A stretch of 64,000 nt of DNA from Lachnospiraceae bacterium (GCA_910575275.1 CAJTEE010000004.1:105703-169702), one strand, 5' to 3'. Shown: positions 51,315 to 61,125, numbered from the stretch's first letter. Notes: generated by a model from the letters alone, not told the origin. Made by a program: numbers and translations.

Positions 51315-53363
51315 TTATTCCATCAATTTCTCCTCAAAAATCATCGCACTGTATGGTCCGACCTCCACGGTCATCATCCCGTCCTCGGCCGGATACGCCA
51401 GTTTCCCGACATTATATCGTTTCTCCCCCGTCTCCATGATCCTGTACATACAGGGGCCCGCCACCTCTACCTGCCAGACCGGAACCCGGACCCGGCGGCC
51501 GTGGCCTTCGCTGTTTACGATGACGACGCCTCGTTCCGCCTCGTTGAACCGGCCGTACGCAATCACACCGTTTTCCGCATTGAGCGCCTTAAACGAACCG
51601 GTTCGAAACGCCCGGTTCCGGTTGCGGATGCCGCTTAAGTATTTATGAAGCTCGACGATTTCCCAGTCCTCCCGGCCCCACGGATACGTACGCCGGCTGT
51701 CCGGATCCGTCCAGCCGCAAAGCCCCGTCTCATCTCCATAGTAGATCGTCGGTGCACCCGGCCATGTCATCTGGATGACAACGGCCGCATAAAAGATTCC
51801 ATAATTAATTCCCATAGAAGCCGCCGCCGTCCCCATGGACTCCAGACGGCCTCTTGTCCCGTTCGTCCTGGTCAGAAAGCGTGAATGGTCGTGATTCGAG
51901 AGCTCGTTCATGGCCGACAAAAGCGACGCTTCCGGCATACGGCTCATTCCGCCCATCATGAAGCCAAAAAACGCCTGGCTGTTGTGATGCAGATGGTCGT
52001 TTTTGGCATCGCTGTGCTTTTCCATCCCTGTGAGGAACCACGAGACCGGCTCCATAAACGCGTCGTAGTTCATGACTGTGTCCCATTCGTTTCCCTGCAG
52101 CCATGGCTGCACGTCCCCGTAATGCTCGGCCAAAATCAATGCCTCCGGGTTCACCGCCTTGACCACACGCCTGAAATCCTGCCAGAACTTATGATTCATC
52201 TCCGGTGAATGCCCCAGATCAGCCGCCACATCAAGGCGCCAGCCGTCAATGCAGTACGGCGGCGACAGCCATTTTCTCGCGATGTCAAGGATATATTGGT
52301 ACAGCCCCCTCGAGCCCTCGTAATTTAGCTTCGGCAGCGTATCGTGATCCCACCAGCCCTCATAAGAGTCGTTATTCGGCCAGCGCCAGTATTCCTCGTC
52401 GCGGAAGCGGAAAAAGCTCCGGTAGGGGCTGTCCGCACTCAGATACGCCCCCGGCTCATAGCTTCCCTCCTGCTCATAGATCCGCTCCCTGTCCAGCCAT
52501 TTGTTGAATGAGCCGCAGTGGTTAAAAACGCCGTCTAAGATCACCCGCATGCCGCGCGCATGGATCGCCTCCACAAGCCGGACGAAAAGCGCGTCGCTCG
52601 CCTCCAGGTTCGCCTTGTCCGCCGTCCGCACCGCGTATTTTTTGGAATGGCTGTTGTCCCCCGTAGCGCTGTCCAAAAGCTCCCCGCAGTCCCTGACAAT
52701 CGAACCGTAATGCGGATCAATATGCTCATAGTCCTGGCAATCGTACTTGTGGTTGGAGGGCGACACAAATACGGGACTCAAATAGATCACCTCGACCTTC
52801 AGACTCTGCAGGTAGTCCAGCTTGTCCAGGATCCCCTGCAGATCCCCGCCGTAAAAGCGGTACACATCCGGAACCGCAAGCTCCTCACTCCAATTTTCCA
52901 CCCGTCTTACCGGGCTGCCAATATACAGGTATTCCCCGGTCTCCACATCATTTTCAGGATCCCCGTTGCAAAAGCGATCCACAAAAATCTGATACATAAG
53001 CGCGCCCTTTGCCCATGCCGGTACACGGAATCCCGGAATCATGCAAAAGGAATTCTCCGGCCGCAGATCCGTCGAAACGCCCAGCCGGTTAAACGTGCAG
53101 ACATCCCTGCCCGCCGTGATCTCAAAATAGAAGCGTATGGAAAAATCAGGCACACGAAGCACCGTTTCATAGAAATCAAAACGGCCCTCTGTCCTTTTTA
53201 TAAGCAATTCTCTCTTTACCTTTTCATGGTGGCAGACCAGATACACATGCTCTGCCTCGTCTTTCGCAGTCCGGAACCTGAGAGTCACCAGATCCTTGGC
53301 ATCCGGCTCCTCGGGGCACCGGTAGCGAACCGTTTCATCACAAAAGAATGCTCCTCGATTCAT
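51315..53363 (-). CDS. GH13 alpha-amylase-family enzyme (neopullulanase/maltogenic type)
   Basis: This 682-residue cytoplasmic enzyme has an N-terminal beta domain (about 1-115, CBM34-like) and a GH13 barrel. Region I is VILDGVFNHCG, region II CIDGWRLDVAAD with the nucleophile Asp, region III LILAEHYGD with the acid Glu, and region IV NELSNHDHSRF with the third Asp. The motif YQIFVDRFCNG is typical of neopullulanase, cyclomaltodextrinase and maltogenic amylase, which hydrolyse short maltooligosaccharides or cyclodextrins. A GGGGGTG site lies 9 nt upstream. There is no signal peptide. Confidence 0.92.
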   Translation of the reverse strand: MNRGAFFCDETVRYRCPEEPDAKDLVTLRFRTAKDEAEHVYLVCHHEKVKRELLIKRTEGRFDFYETVLRVPDFSIRFYFEITAGRDVCTFNRLGVSTDLRPENSFCMIPGFRVPAWAKGALMYQIFVDRFCNGDPENDVETGEYLYIGSPVRRVENWSEELAVPDVYRFYGGDLQGILDKLDYLQSLKVEVIYLSPVFVSPSNHKYDCQDYEHIDPHYGSIVRDCGELLDSATGDNSHSKKYAVRTADKANLEASDALFVRLVEAIHARGMRVILDGVFNHCGSFNKWLDRERIYEQEGSYEPGAYLSADSPYRSFFRFRDEEYWRWPNNDSYEGWWDHDTLPKLNYEGSRGLYQYILDIARKWLSPPYCIDGWRLDVAADLGHSPEMNHKFWQDFRRVVKAVNPEALILAEHYGDVQPWLQGNEWDTVMNYDAFMEPVSWFLTGMEKHSDAKNDHLHHNSQAFFGFMMGGMSRMPEASLLSAMNELSNHDHSRFLTRTNGTRGRLESMGTAAASMGINYGIFYAAVVIQMTWPGAPTIYYGDETGLCGWTDPDSRRTYPWGREDWEIVELHKYLSGIRNRNRAFRTGSFKALNAENGVIAYGRFNEAERGVVIVNSEGHGRRVRVPVWQVEVAGPCMYRIMETGEKRYNVGKLAYPAEDGMMTVEVGPYSAMIFEEKLME

Positions 53364-53387
53364 AAGGAAGCTTCACCCCCTACTGCT

Positions 53388-53393
53388 ATTATA
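53388..53393 (-). promoter_or_regulatory. -10 box upstream of the GH13 gene
   Basis: TATAAT lies 24 nt before the GH13 start codon on the minus strand. No clear -35 is seen. The rest of the 403-bp gap to ftsH holds the terminator at 53483 and an AT-rich stretch with no supported gene. Confidence 0.45.
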
Positions 53394-53482
53394 CTAGATA
53401 TTTTTTCTTTTTGCATCTTTTTTTATAATTTTTCTAAGAACATAGTGACAGGAAAGCCGTAGACTGAATCGATACGAAGACA

Positions 53483-53518
53483 GAAAAAGGGCCGGTGGGG
53501 AATCACCGGCCCTTTTTC
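53483..53518. terminator. Bidirectional terminator downstream of ftsH
   Basis: GAAAAAGGGCCGGTG and CACCGGCCCTTTTTC are perfect 15-bp arms with a 6-nt loop, A-tract on one side and T-tract on the other. It can stop transcription from ftsH. Confidence 0.9.
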
Positions 53519-53766
53519 GGAAAAGGTATTATGTCTCTTATGGGGTATAGCAAAAACTATATAATGTATTGGGGGGTTACGAGTAGTACTATAGCATAGC
53601 TTCCCGCATAAGTGTGCACAAACTTTCATAAATATGAAAAAATCTTTTTGTTACTTTTCACTCTGCCCTGTTTTGTTTTAGTAAAAATTAACATTCGAAA
53701 ACAAAAATATGTGTTTTCTTGTGTTTCTTTTGTACAAACGCAAAAAACTTTATTTTATTAAGGACT

Positions 53767-55572
53767 CTATACAAACAGTGCGTCAAACTCCTCTTGCCCG
53801 ATTTTCTCCCTCTCGATCAGGAGCTCACAGCATGTATGGAGCACTCTCTCATGCTCTACGATGATCTTTTTCGCCTTTTCATAGCACTCGTCAATGATCC
53901 GTTTGATCTCCCTGTCGATCGCCGTTGCTACATCCTCGCCGTAGCTTCTGGTATGGGCCAGATCACGGCCGATGAAAACCTCGTCCTCGTCGCTGCCGTA
54001 ATGGATCATGCCGACCCGTTCCGACATTCCGTACTGCGTCACCATGGCCCGCGCAATCGACGTGGCCTGCTTGATATCCTGAGAGGCGCCCGTCGTCACA
54101 TCCTGGAAGATCAGTTCCTCGGCAATCCGGCCGCCCAGCGCCACCATGATGCTCTGCAGCATCTTTCCCTTTGTATGAAACACCTCATCCTGCTCCGGGA
54201 GCGGCATCGTATAGCCGGCTGCCCCCGTGCCGGTCGGAATAATCGAGATCGTATGAACCGGGCCCACATCCGGCAGCTCATGAAACAGAATTGCATGGCC
54301 GGCCTCATGATACGCCGTGATCCGTTTTTCCTTCTCGGAGATCACGCGGCTTTTTTTCTCCGCCCCGATCCCCACCTTTACGAACGCCCGCTCAATATCC
54401 CGCTGCATGATAAAACGGCGTTCCTCCCTGGCCGCCAGGATCGCAGCCTCATTTAACAGATTCTCCAGATCCGCCCCTGTAAAGCCCGCGGTTGTCTGCG
54501 CGACCCGCTTTAAATCCACATCATCTGCCAGCGGCTTTTCTTTGGAGTGAACCACAAGGATTTCTTCACGGCCACGGACATCGGGCCGCCCGACACCAAC
54601 CTTTCGGTCAAAACGGCCCGGGCGCAGGATCGCCGGGTCCAGGATATCCACACGGTTCGTCGCTGCCATTACGATGATCCCCTCATTGACACCGAAGCCG
54701 TCCATCTCTACAAGAAGCTGGTTCAACGTCTGCTCCCTCTCGTCATGGCCGCCGCCCATACCGGTTCCCCGGCGCCTGGCAACCGCATCAATTTCGTCGA
54801 TAAAAACAATGCAGGGCGCGTTCTTTTTGGCGTCTTCAAACAGATCCCTTACCCGGGAAGCGCCGACGCCGACATAAAGCTCGACGAAATCCGAACCGGA
54901 AATCGAAAAAAACGGAACGCCCGCTTCTCCGGCGACCGCTTTTGCAAGGAGGGTTTTTCCGGTTCCGGGAGGGCCCACTAAAAGGACGCCCTTGGGAATC
55001 CTGGCGCCCACATTCATATATTTCTTGGGGTTTTTCAGGAAATCGACGAGCTCCTCGAGCTCCTCCTTCTCCTCCGATAGCCCGGCCACCTTTTCAAAGT
55101 TGACCGAGTTGGTCGTGCTCATCCTGGCACGGCTCTTTCCGAAGTTCATCGTCTTGGCATTTGCTCCCCCAAGCCTCGCGTTCATATACATAAGCATAAA
55201 GCCGATCACAACCGCGGACAGACCGATCGGAAGCAGGATCGACATCAGATAATTCTCCTGCGGCACATTTTCCAGCCGATAATCAATCTTCCTTTCACTG
55301 AAAAGCCGCTCTGCCTGCCCCACATCGGAAACAGCGATCTCCCGGCGCGTCCCGTCTGTGGTTAAGATCGTCACGGTCCCGGTCGGCGCCTCTCTGTTCT
55401 GTTCGATCAACGCCTCCTTGACCGTCCCGTTCTCCAGCTCCATCATAAATTCCTGATGTGTCATTTCTTCGCTGAACAGGCTGCCGGACATCGGAAGCGC
55501 CATCAAAAGCGAGATAAGCGCCGATGCCAGCAAAATCAGCATGATTCCGCGAATAACCTGGTTCTGTTTCAA
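53767..55572 (-). CDS. ftsH: ATP-dependent zinc metalloprotease FtsH
   Basis: This 601-residue membrane protease degrades misfolded and regulatory membrane proteins. Two helices (about 8-30 and 105-128) flank a small extracytoplasmic domain. The AAA+ module has Walker [14 protein letters not shown], Walker [12 protein letters not shown] and the SRH with [18 protein letters not shown]. The M41 protease has the zinc motif [11 protein letters not shown] and the third ligand in DIKQATSIA. It is at the end of the tilS-hpt-ftsH gene order found across Firmicutes. Confidence 0.96.
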   Translation of the reverse strand: MKQNQVIRGIMLILLASALISLLMALPMSGSLFSEEMTHQEFMMELENGTVKEALIEQNREAPTGTVTILTTDGTRREIAVSDVGQAERLFSERKIDYRLENVPQENYLMSILLPIGLSAVVIGFMLMYMNARLGGANAKTMNFGKSRARMSTTNSVNFEKVAGLSEEKEELEELVDFLKNPKKYMNVGARIPKGVLLVGPPGTGKTLLAKAVAGEAGVPFFSISGSDFVELYVGVGASRVRDLFEDAKKNAPCIVFIDEIDAVARRRGTGMGGGHDEREQTLNQLLVEMDGFGVNEGIIVMAATNRVDILDPAILRPGRFDRKVGVGRPDVRGREEILVVHSKEKPLADDVDLKRVAQTTAGFTGADLENLLNEAAILAAREERRFIMQRDIERAFVKVGIGAEKKSRVISEKEKRITAYHEAGHAILFHELPDVGPVHTISIIPTGTGAAGYTMPLPEQDEVFHTKGKMLQSIMVALGGRIAEELIFQDVTTGASQDIKQATSIARAMVTQYGMSERVGMIHYGSDEDEVFIGRDLAHTRSYGEDVATAIDREIKRIIDECYEKAKKIIVEHERVLHTCCELLIEREKIGQEEFDALFV

Positions 55573-55589
55573 CTGCGTGCCTCCTTCAA

Positions 55590-56114
55590 TTACACTTCCA
55601 CAACCCCGATATAAGGCAGATTGCGGTATTTCTGGTCGTAGTCCAGGCCGTAGCCCACTACGAATTCATCCGGAATCGCAAAACAGGTGTAATCTACCTG
55701 CACCTGCTTTTTGACACGGCGCTCGGGTTTGTCAAGCAGCGTGCAGAGCCGGATCGACGCCGGATTCCGTTTGTTTAAAAGCTCGAGCAGATACGAAAGC
55801 GTCCGTCCAGAGTCAATGATGTCTTCTACAATCAGAACATTCTTTCCGTCAAGCGGTTCATCCAGATCCTTGACAATCCGAACCACGCCGGAAGACTCCG
55901 TACCGCTCCCATAGCTGGAGACGGACATGAAATCAATGGAAACCGGAACCGTAAGCCGCTTTGCGAGCTCACAGGTAAAAAATACTCCACCCTTTAAAAT
56001 GCAGATCAGGTGGATGCTTTGTCCCTTATAGTCTGCACTGATCTTTTCTGCTATCTCATTGATCCTTCTGTCTACTTCCTCCTCCGTCAGTAGCACACGA
56101 ATCTTGTCCTCCAT
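55590..56114 (-). CDS. hpt: Hypoxanthine phosphoribosyltransferase
   Basis: Hpt salvages hypoxanthine and guanine to IMP and GMP using PRPP. The 174-residue type I PRTase has the PRPP loop [17 protein letters not shown] and the hood/base region [18 protein letters not shown]. The ATG before EDKIRV is used because AAAGGAG lies 8 nt upstream. The start is within the end of tilS (59-nt overlap), so the two are probably translationally coupled. Confidence 0.95.
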   Translation of the reverse strand: MEDKIRVLLTEEEVDRRINEIAEKISADYKGQSIHLICILKGGVFFTCELAKRLTVPVSIDFMSVSSYGSGTESSGVVRIVKDLDEPLDGKNVLIVEDIIDSGRTLSYLLELLNKRNPASIRLCTLLDKPERRVKKQVQVDYTCFAIPDEFVVGYGLDYDQKYRNLPYIGVVEV

Positions 56115-57450
56115 GACGCTTTTCTCCTTTGTCTGCTTTGATTTCGATGACTGTTTGAGTCTCCTCTGACAGCTTGTAGTAATCGCTGATCCGATACCCG
56201 ACAATCCAGAGAATATGGCTTCCCTCCGCGAGCAGCAAGAGTCTGTCCCTCTCCCCGCGCGGTATCTTTTCATCCATGCAATACCGCCGGATCGTTTTTT
56301 TCTTTTCACCGATCAGGAAATAATCGCCGGTTTTTCTGGTCCGAAAAACTAACGTATCTTTTATTTTATCATAATCAAACCATTTCGTATACTGCTTTTT
56401 AGGAATTTCTGTCCCTTTTTCCCAGGCGAATATCCGCGTCCGGGACGGCGCAAACGGCTGCAGGGTACAGGGGACCTCCTCAGCCTGTCTGCGGACCGTT
56501 AGAGTCTCATAATCCCGTACTGCCACAAAACCGCCCGGAAGATCCACGCTCGCCCCGCCGCCCGGCCCTGTAAGACGCATAACCGAGCGGATATGACGCT
56601 CGGTTATGTCCTTTTTCCCGCAGGCGGCCCGGTCAAACAGCTCACGGACCACATACGACCGGATTATTTCCGGCTGTGCGTCAAAAAGCCTGACGGAAAC
56701 GACGCATTGATCCCCCAGAAGCTTTTTTGCCTCGCTCTTAAAGTACACATCTGCCTGACCGGCAAGCCCAGCAAACCGCACAATATGGGAGACCGCCTGG
56801 TCATTGATCTTCTTTGTAACCCAGGGGAGCAGGACGTTTCGCAGCCGGTTTCTTAGATAGACGGTTTCCCGGTTCGTAGAATCCGTGCGCCACCCGATCC
56901 CCCTGGCCGATAAATATGCCTCGATCTCCTGTCTGGAAACCTCCAAAAGCGGCCGGATAATGTTCCCTCTGACCGACGGGATCCCGGCTAAGCCCGCCAG
57001 ACCGCCTCCGCGGAACAGATTCATGAGCACGGTCTCGGCCTGGTCATCCTTGTGATGTGCCGTGGCGATGCGGTTTAAGGAAAGCTCTCCTGCGGCCCGT
57101 TCTAGGCAGGCATAGCGGAGGCTGCGGCCGGCCTCCTCCACGGACATCCCTTTCTCCTTTGCATAGGCTGCCACATCCTTCCTTTCCACTTTAAGCGGGA
57201 TCGCAAGGCGCTCACAGAGCGCCCGCACAGATTCCTCATCCTGGTACGCCTCGTCACCCCGAAGGCCATGATTTAAGTGGAACGCGGCCAGACGGATCCC
57301 CAACTTTTCTTTCCATTCCGCGAGCAGGAAAAGAAGGCAGACCGAATCGGCACCTCCTGACACTGCCGCCAAAACGCCGTCTCCGCTGTCTGCCATATGT
57401 TGCGTCTGTATTGTCTCCCAGACTCTCCTCTCCATTGCCCGTACATCCAT
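56056..57450 (-). CDS. tilS: tRNA(Ile)-lysidine synthetase
   Basis: TilS converts C34 of tRNA-Ile2 to lysidine so that it reads AUA. The 464-residue protein has the PP-loop VSGGADSVCLLFLL, then HLNHGLRGDEA and ATAHHKDDQAETVL, and a C-terminal TilS substrate-binding and C-domain part. Its final 19 codons overlap the hpt start in another frame, a longer overlap than usual; the tail ends rich in Gly, Asp and Arg. It starts 5 nt after the SpoIIE-like gene. Confidence 0.94.
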   Translation of the reverse strand: MDVRAMERRVWETIQTQHMADSGDGVLAAVSGGADSVCLLFLLAEWKEKLGIRLAAFHLNHGLRGDEAYQDEESVRALCERLAIPLKVERKDVAAYAKEKGMSVEEAGRSLRYACLERAAGELSLNRIATAHHKDDQAETVLMNLFRGGGLAGLAGIPSVRGNIIRPLLEVSRQEIEAYLSARGIGWRTDSTNRETVYLRNRLRNVLLPWVTKKINDQAVSHIVRFAGLAGQADVYFKSEAKKLLGDQCVVSVRLFDAQPEIIRSYVVRELFDRAACGKKDITERHIRSVMRLTGPGGGASVDLPGGFVAVRDYETLTVRRQAEEVPCTLQPFAPSRTRIFAWEKGTEIPKKQYTKWFDYDKIKDTLVFRTRKTGDYFLIGEKKKTIRRYCMDEKIPRGERDRLLLLAEGSHILWIVGYRISDYYKLSEETQTVIEIKADKGEKRHGGQDSCATDGGGSRQKDQ

Positions 57451-57455
57451 TTTTT

Positions 57456-58847
57456 CTATCTCCCGTAAATTCCCCCGACCAAAACCGTCATATCGTCCTT
57501 CGGCTCTCCCTCAAAGGACAGGACGAAGGCCAAAATCATCTCTGCCGTTTCCTGAGGTCCGGCCGCCGGAAGCCCGGCCAAAAAGTCGCAAAAGGACTTT
57601 TCCTTCTCCTCGCCCGGCATTGCATCCAGGATTCCATCACTGACCATCACGATCTTATCCCCATCCCAGAGCTTTCTCGAGAGCAGCACTGGTTCCACCG
57701 GATTTAGGATCCCCGCGGGCACCACGCCCGACTCCATCACGCAGACCTCCTCCGAGTCCATGACAAACGATGCCGGCGCTCCGAGCTTCATGGCCTCCAT
57801 CACTCCCGTATACAGATCCACCAGACACACATCCAATGTCGCCGGCCGTTCGGGCCCTCCTGTGAGAAGCAGGACCGTATTTACAAGCTTCAGGGCGGCC
57901 CTGGCCGAAAAACCGGTCTCCAGAAGCTGTTCCGCCAGTTCGATGACCTTTTCGCTGTCTTCATTTGCGGCCGGGCCGCTTCCCATGCCGTCCGAGAGAC
58001 TCAAAACAGCCTGTCCGGGGATTCCGCTGCGGAATGTATAGCTGTCTCCGGAAATCTCCTCCCCCTCCTTGGGAACTCGGGAGATTCCGAACAGCATCCG
58101 ATATTTCCCATCCTCGATAAAGCGAAAGGAGGCCGGGTTGCGTGTGAGGATCGTTTTCCCGTCCCGGGCGGGACTCCAGGCGCCTCCCATGGCCTGTCCG
58201 ACCAGTGTGGCTGCATCCCTTGCTGTCATACAGCGCCCGTTCGTGGTCCGCATGGTTAAGAATACTTCCCGCTGCCTCTCCTCATACTGAAGAACCAGCA
58301 CGTTTTCCACCGCGATCCGGCGTTTCCTAAGAACGGACTGGAGCGCCGGTTCAAAGCTCTGCGTGACGTTTTTCGCCTGCTCCATCTGCCCGGAAAATTC
58401 TTCCAAAATGCCGGCCATCTCCTGAAATTGTACCATGACCGCATCGCGGCTTTCCAGAAACCGATTTTTCCACGATAGGTTCATGGTAGCCCGCCCTAAA
58501 TTGCGGTTTAATTGTCCCAGATAATCGGTCCGCCTTTTGCAGGTCTCCAGAAAACGCCTGGGCATATCCTCAAAATCAATGTGTCCTTTCTTTTCAAAGG
58601 TCCTGAGCAGATAATAAATGTAATACTTTTCCTCCACGAGCCCGCAGTTCTCACAGCTTCCGCACACCATGGACGCCGCCGCCTCAAGCGCTGCCACGGC
58701 ATCTTCTTTCGTGAGGCCCTGCTCGTTTCGCGTCTTGGTAAAGGTCTTTGCCAGCCCCTCCAGAGAATCTGCCATATCCTTCAAGCGTTTTGCCGTATAG
58801 ACGTTTACATCCGCCATATCCTTATGTACCACGCGTCTCCTTAACAC
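57456..58847 (-). CDS. SpoIIE-like PP2C phosphatase lacking the membrane domain
   Basis: SpoIIE dephosphorylates SpoIIAA to activate the forespore factor sigma-F. This 463-residue protein has the central SpoIIE region with a Cys pair (CGSCENCGLV) and a complete C-terminal PP2C-type phosphatase (about 235-463): LSLSDGMGSGPAAN, VDLYTGVMEAMKLGAP and VMVSDGILDAM. The N-terminal ten-helix membrane domain of canonical SpoIIE (about 820 aa) is absent, and the 100 bp upstream holds only the divIC gap. The start is GTG with GGAGGG 7 nt upstream. Its position between divIC and tilS is the normal spoIIE place. Confidence 0.85.
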   Translation of the reverse strand: MLRRRVVHKDMADVNVYTAKRLKDMADSLEGLAKTFTKTRNEQGLTKEDAVAALEAAASMVCGSCENCGLVEEKYYIYYLLRTFEKKGHIDFEDMPRRFLETCKRRTDYLGQLNRNLGRATMNLSWKNRFLESRDAVMVQFQEMAGILEEFSGQMEQAKNVTQSFEPALQSVLRKRRIAVENVLVLQYEERQREVFLTMRTTNGRCMTARDAATLVGQAMGGAWSPARDGKTILTRNPASFRFIEDGKYRMLFGISRVPKEGEEISGDSYTFRSGIPGQAVLSLSDGMGSGPAANEDSEKVIELAEQLLETGFSARAALKLVNTVLLLTGGPERPATLDVCLVDLYTGVMEAMKLGAPASFVMDSEEVCVMESGVVPAGILNPVEPVLLSRKLWDGDKIVMVSDGILDAMPGEEKEKSFCDFLAGLPAAGPQETAEMILAFVLSFEGEPKDDMTVLVGGIYGR

Positions 58848-58945
58848 AAAAAATCCCTCCTAACCTGCGTACCATATTATAAACAGGCCAGAGAGAAATA
58901 TTTGTCAGATCCCCTGTATGAAACTCAAAAATCGTATGACATTTT

Positions 58946-59275
58946 TTACTCGGATTCTTCCGGCTTAAACAAAATTTCGTCTTTTTTGACGAGCCCAAGC
59001 TTTTCCTTTGCCACCTTCTCCACGTACTGCTTTGTCTGCACATAGATCCGGTACTCCTCAAGCTGCGCGGTACGCGCTTCCTCGGCGGCCAACGCCTTTT
59101 CAAGCTCGGCCTCCCGCACCTGGTACTCTATATCTTTTTCCCGAAGCGAGGACGCGCCGACATTTACCACGACCGCGAGGCTTAAAATTACGGCCGTAAT
59201 GCCGATCAGAGCCATCCGGTTGCCCCAGCCGTATTTGGGCCTTCTTCTGTTTTTTTTATTGCGGCTTATTCCCAT
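58946..59275 (-). CDS. divIC: Septum formation initiator DivIC/FtsB-like
   Basis: This 109-residue protein has a basic cytoplasmic start, one membrane helix at about 20-42 (MALIGITAVILSLAVVVNVG) and a coiled coil ending with VEKVAKEKLGLVKKDEILF. DivIC links FtsL and DivIB in the division complex. It overlaps the end of yabQ by 20 nt. The position in the yabP-yabQ-divIC-spoIIE order supports the assignment. Confidence 0.9.
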   Translation of the reverse strand: MGISRNKKNRRRPKYGWGNRMALIGITAVILSLAVVVNVGASSLREKDIEYQVREAELEKALAAEEARTAQLEEYRIYVQTKQYVEKVAKEKLGLVKKDEILFKPEESE

Positions 59276-59633
59276 TCTTCCTCGATTCTCTCCGAATTTT
59301 CCAGTTCCTTGTCCTTATTCTAATCCATCCGCGCACATTTTTCAAGAGCCCAAACGCACTCCGGCTGACAATTCTGTCATACAGGAACATGCCCGCAAAC
59401 ACACAGGCAATCACATAGCCTCTCAGAATGCCGTTGTTCTCCCAAAAAAGCAGTGAAAACGTCATGACCGCCGCATAGCTCCAATAGGCGAAATCCTCCA
59501 GCCCTGTCCACAGGTTTCCGTGCGGGACGAAGAAACGGAACAGCCTTAAAAGATCATAGCTGATCATGAGAATGATTCCCAGCAAAAAGCTGTGAAGCGC
59601 AAGCTGCGCCTCCGCCACGATGTATGCGCTCAA
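59256..59633 (-). CDS. yabQ: Spore cortex biosynthesis protein YabQ
   Basis: This 125-residue membrane protein has three to four helices (LHSFLLGIILMISYDLLRLF, then YWSYAAVMTFSLLFWE) and a basic tail. YabQ is needed for spore cortex formation in B. subtilis and sits in the outer forespore membrane. It lies between yabP and divIC, the family's usual place. Confidence 0.9.
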   Translation of the reverse strand: MSAYIVAEAQLALHSFLLGIILMISYDLLRLFRFFVPHGNLWTGLEDFAYWSYAAVMTFSLLFWENNGILRGYVIACVFAGMFLYDRIVSRSAFGLLKNVRGWIRIRTRNWKIRRESRKNGNKPQ

Positions 59634-59645
59634 GCAATCCCTCCC

Positions 59646-59927
59646 TTATTTGAACAGCCTGCTAAGGAGCGACTGGCCGGCCTTCCTGTAGCTCTCATTC
59701 GAGGAGTAAACAAGGCTGTCCACATGCCCCTCAAGGTCGATCTCTCCCTTATCCAGAGTCAGCCTGCTGACATGAAGGTCTTTTCCCTTTATCGTGAGAA
59801 GCCCCATATCCGTATCAAGGACGATCGTATTTTCATCAAAGGAGATGACATCCAGGACCCCTGTCAGATTCCCCTTGTCCCGGTTTTTCAGCATGAGCAT
59901 ATGAGACAGATTCAATTTTTCTTCCAT
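59646..59927 (-). CDS. yabP: Sporulation protein YabP
   Basis: This 93-residue protein (EEKLNLSHMLMLKNRDKGNL and LTGVLDVISFDENTIVLDTD) is a YabP/YqfC-family spore protein, required with YabQ for the cortex. The ATG with AGGAGG 7 nt upstream replaces a longer frame. It lies 75 nt after rqcP and 12 nt before yabQ. Confidence 0.92.
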   Translation of the reverse strand: MEEKLNLSHMLMLKNRDKGNLTGVLDVISFDENTIVLDTDMGLLTIKGKDLHVSRLTLDKGEIDLEGHVDSLVYSSNESYRKAGQSLLSRLFK

Positions 59928-60002
59928 GAAAAAACCTCCTGACATACTTATGTTTCTATTAAGTATATTAGAAGGTTTTCCATTTTATTCCATAAACACG
60001 GA

Positions 60003-60242
60003 TTACAGATACCGGTAAAGCTCTTTTGCGTCATCCTTTTTTACAGTCTCCTGTACATCAAGGACTTCTATCTTTACGGATTTTGTGCCGAATTGAATCT
60101 CGATGATGTCGCCCTGCTTGACGTGGAGCGACGCCCTTGCCGGTTTCTCATTTACCAGTACACGGCCCGCATCACAGGCCTCATTGGCCACCGTCCGCCG
60201 TTTAATCAGACGGGACACTTTCAAAAATTTATCTAATCTCAT
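60003..60242 (-). CDS. rqcP: S4-domain ribosome quality-control protein RqcP
   Basis: This 79-residue protein (MRLDKFLKVSRLIKRRTVAN, then VLVNEKPARASLHVKQGDII) is an Hsp15-like S4 RNA-binding protein. RqcP (YabO) helps RqcH add alanine tails to peptides stalled on 50S subunits. MutS2/RqcU of this pathway is elsewhere in the window. It lies 3 nt after hup. Confidence 0.93.
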   Translation of the reverse strand: MRLDKFLKVSRLIKRRTVANEACDAGRVLVNEKPARASLHVKQGDIIEIQFGTKSVKIEVLDVQETVKKDDAKELYRYL

Positions 60243-60245
60243 GAA

Positions 60246-60521
60246 TTAAGCGTTTACCTGGTCCTTTAACGCCTTGCCCGCTTTGAACTTCGGCGTCTTG
60301 GAAGCTGCGATATCCATCTTTTTGCCGGTCTTCGGGTTTCTTCCTTCTCTTGCTGCTCTCTCGGAAACCTCAAAAGTCCCAAATCCAACCAACTGAACCT
60401 TCCCGCCCTTTTCTAATTCTTCAGCTACTGCATCAGTAAAGGCCTTGACTGCCTTCTCCGCATCTTTCTTCGAAAGCTCTGCCTTCTCGGCAACTGCCGC
60501 AACCAATTCTGTTTTGTTCAT
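60246..60521 (-). CDS. hup: HU family DNA-binding protein
   Basis: HU is the main nucleoid protein. The 91-residue protein starts [18 protein letters not shown] and carries the dimer and DNA-arm pattern [20 protein letters not shown] followed by [10 protein letters not shown]. It is transcribed from its own strong promoter and continues into rqcP. Confidence 0.97.
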   Translation of the reverse strand: MNKTELVAAVAEKAELSKKDAEKAVKAFTDAVAEELEKGGKVQLVGFGTFEVSERAAREGRNPKTGKKMDIAASKTPKFKAGKALKDQVNA

Positions 60522-60598
60522 TCAAATTTCCTCCTAGAAAAATAAAAATCACAACCGCAGGCTTTTACCCCTGCATGCTGAAACATCGTACTCTTACA

Positions 60599-60627
60599 TT
60601 TATATATGGTTCCAGGTTTTTTGTCAA
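60599..60627 (-). promoter_or_regulatory. Promoter of hup
   Basis: TTGACA (60622-60627) and TATAAA (60599-60604) on the minus strand are 17 bp apart. A small GCAGG/CCTGC hairpin lies in the leader. Confidence 0.8.
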
Positions 60628-60679
60628 GGTTTTTTGCCGGATTACCAGGGGTTTTCTGCGCTTTTGGGCGCCAAGCTTT

Positions 60680-61069
60680 TTATCTCCCGCTGTTCGGCTC
60701 TTTTCTTCCCGCTTTCCGTTCCCTTTTCTTGATTTCCTCCCAGGAAGCGTCAACAGGCATGTCCGCACTGCCAAAGACCTTCGGATGGCGACGGATCATT
60801 TTCCTGCAGATCCCATCCACCACATCGTCTATGCCAAAGCCTCCCTGTTCTTTCTCGATCTCGCTGTGGATCATGAGCTGGTAAAGAACATCCCCTAATT
60901 CCTCACAGAGGTTTTCCGCATCCCGGTTGTCAATTGCCTCCAGCACCTCGCTGCATTCTTCCACGAGATACCGCTTCAGGCTCTCGTGCGTCTGCGCCCT
61001 GTCCCACGGGCAGCCGTCCTCGGCGCGGAGCTTTGTCATGATGGTTTTTAAGTCTTCGAATGTGTACAT
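60680..61069 (-). CDS. mazG: MazG nucleotide pyrophosphohydrolase
   Basis: MazG hydrolyses NTPs or dNTPs to monophosphates, cleansing aberrant nucleotides. This 129-residue protein is a single MazG domain: LRAEDGCPWDRAQTHESLKR, then EECSEVLEAID and CEELGDVLYQLMIHS, with the EEXX-type metal residues. Two-domain MazG proteins reach about 260 residues, so this is the short form. The ATG is placed after GAGAGGAAG; the longer frame overlaps spoVT. Confidence 0.93.
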   Translation of the reverse strand: MYTFEDLKTIMTKLRAEDGCPWDRAQTHESLKRYLVEECSEVLEAIDNRDAENLCEELGDVLYQLMIHSEIEKEQGGFGIDDVVDGICRKMIRRHPKVFGSADMPVDASWEEIKKRERKAGRKEPNSGR

Positions 61070-61125
61070 GCTCTTTTCTTCCTCTCCCCTGTAGAATACA
61101 GCTCTCGTTTTTTCTATTCTATCAT

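Noticed and set aside
53423-53629. 68-residue reading frame on the minus strand between ftsH and the GH13 gene
   Set aside because: It spans the strong terminator at 53483-53518, has no ribosome binding site and shows no protein-like pattern.
60565-60774. 69-residue basic reading frame upstream of hup
   Set aside because: It overlaps the mazG end and the hup promoter and looks like a by-product of AT- and Arg-rich codon composition.
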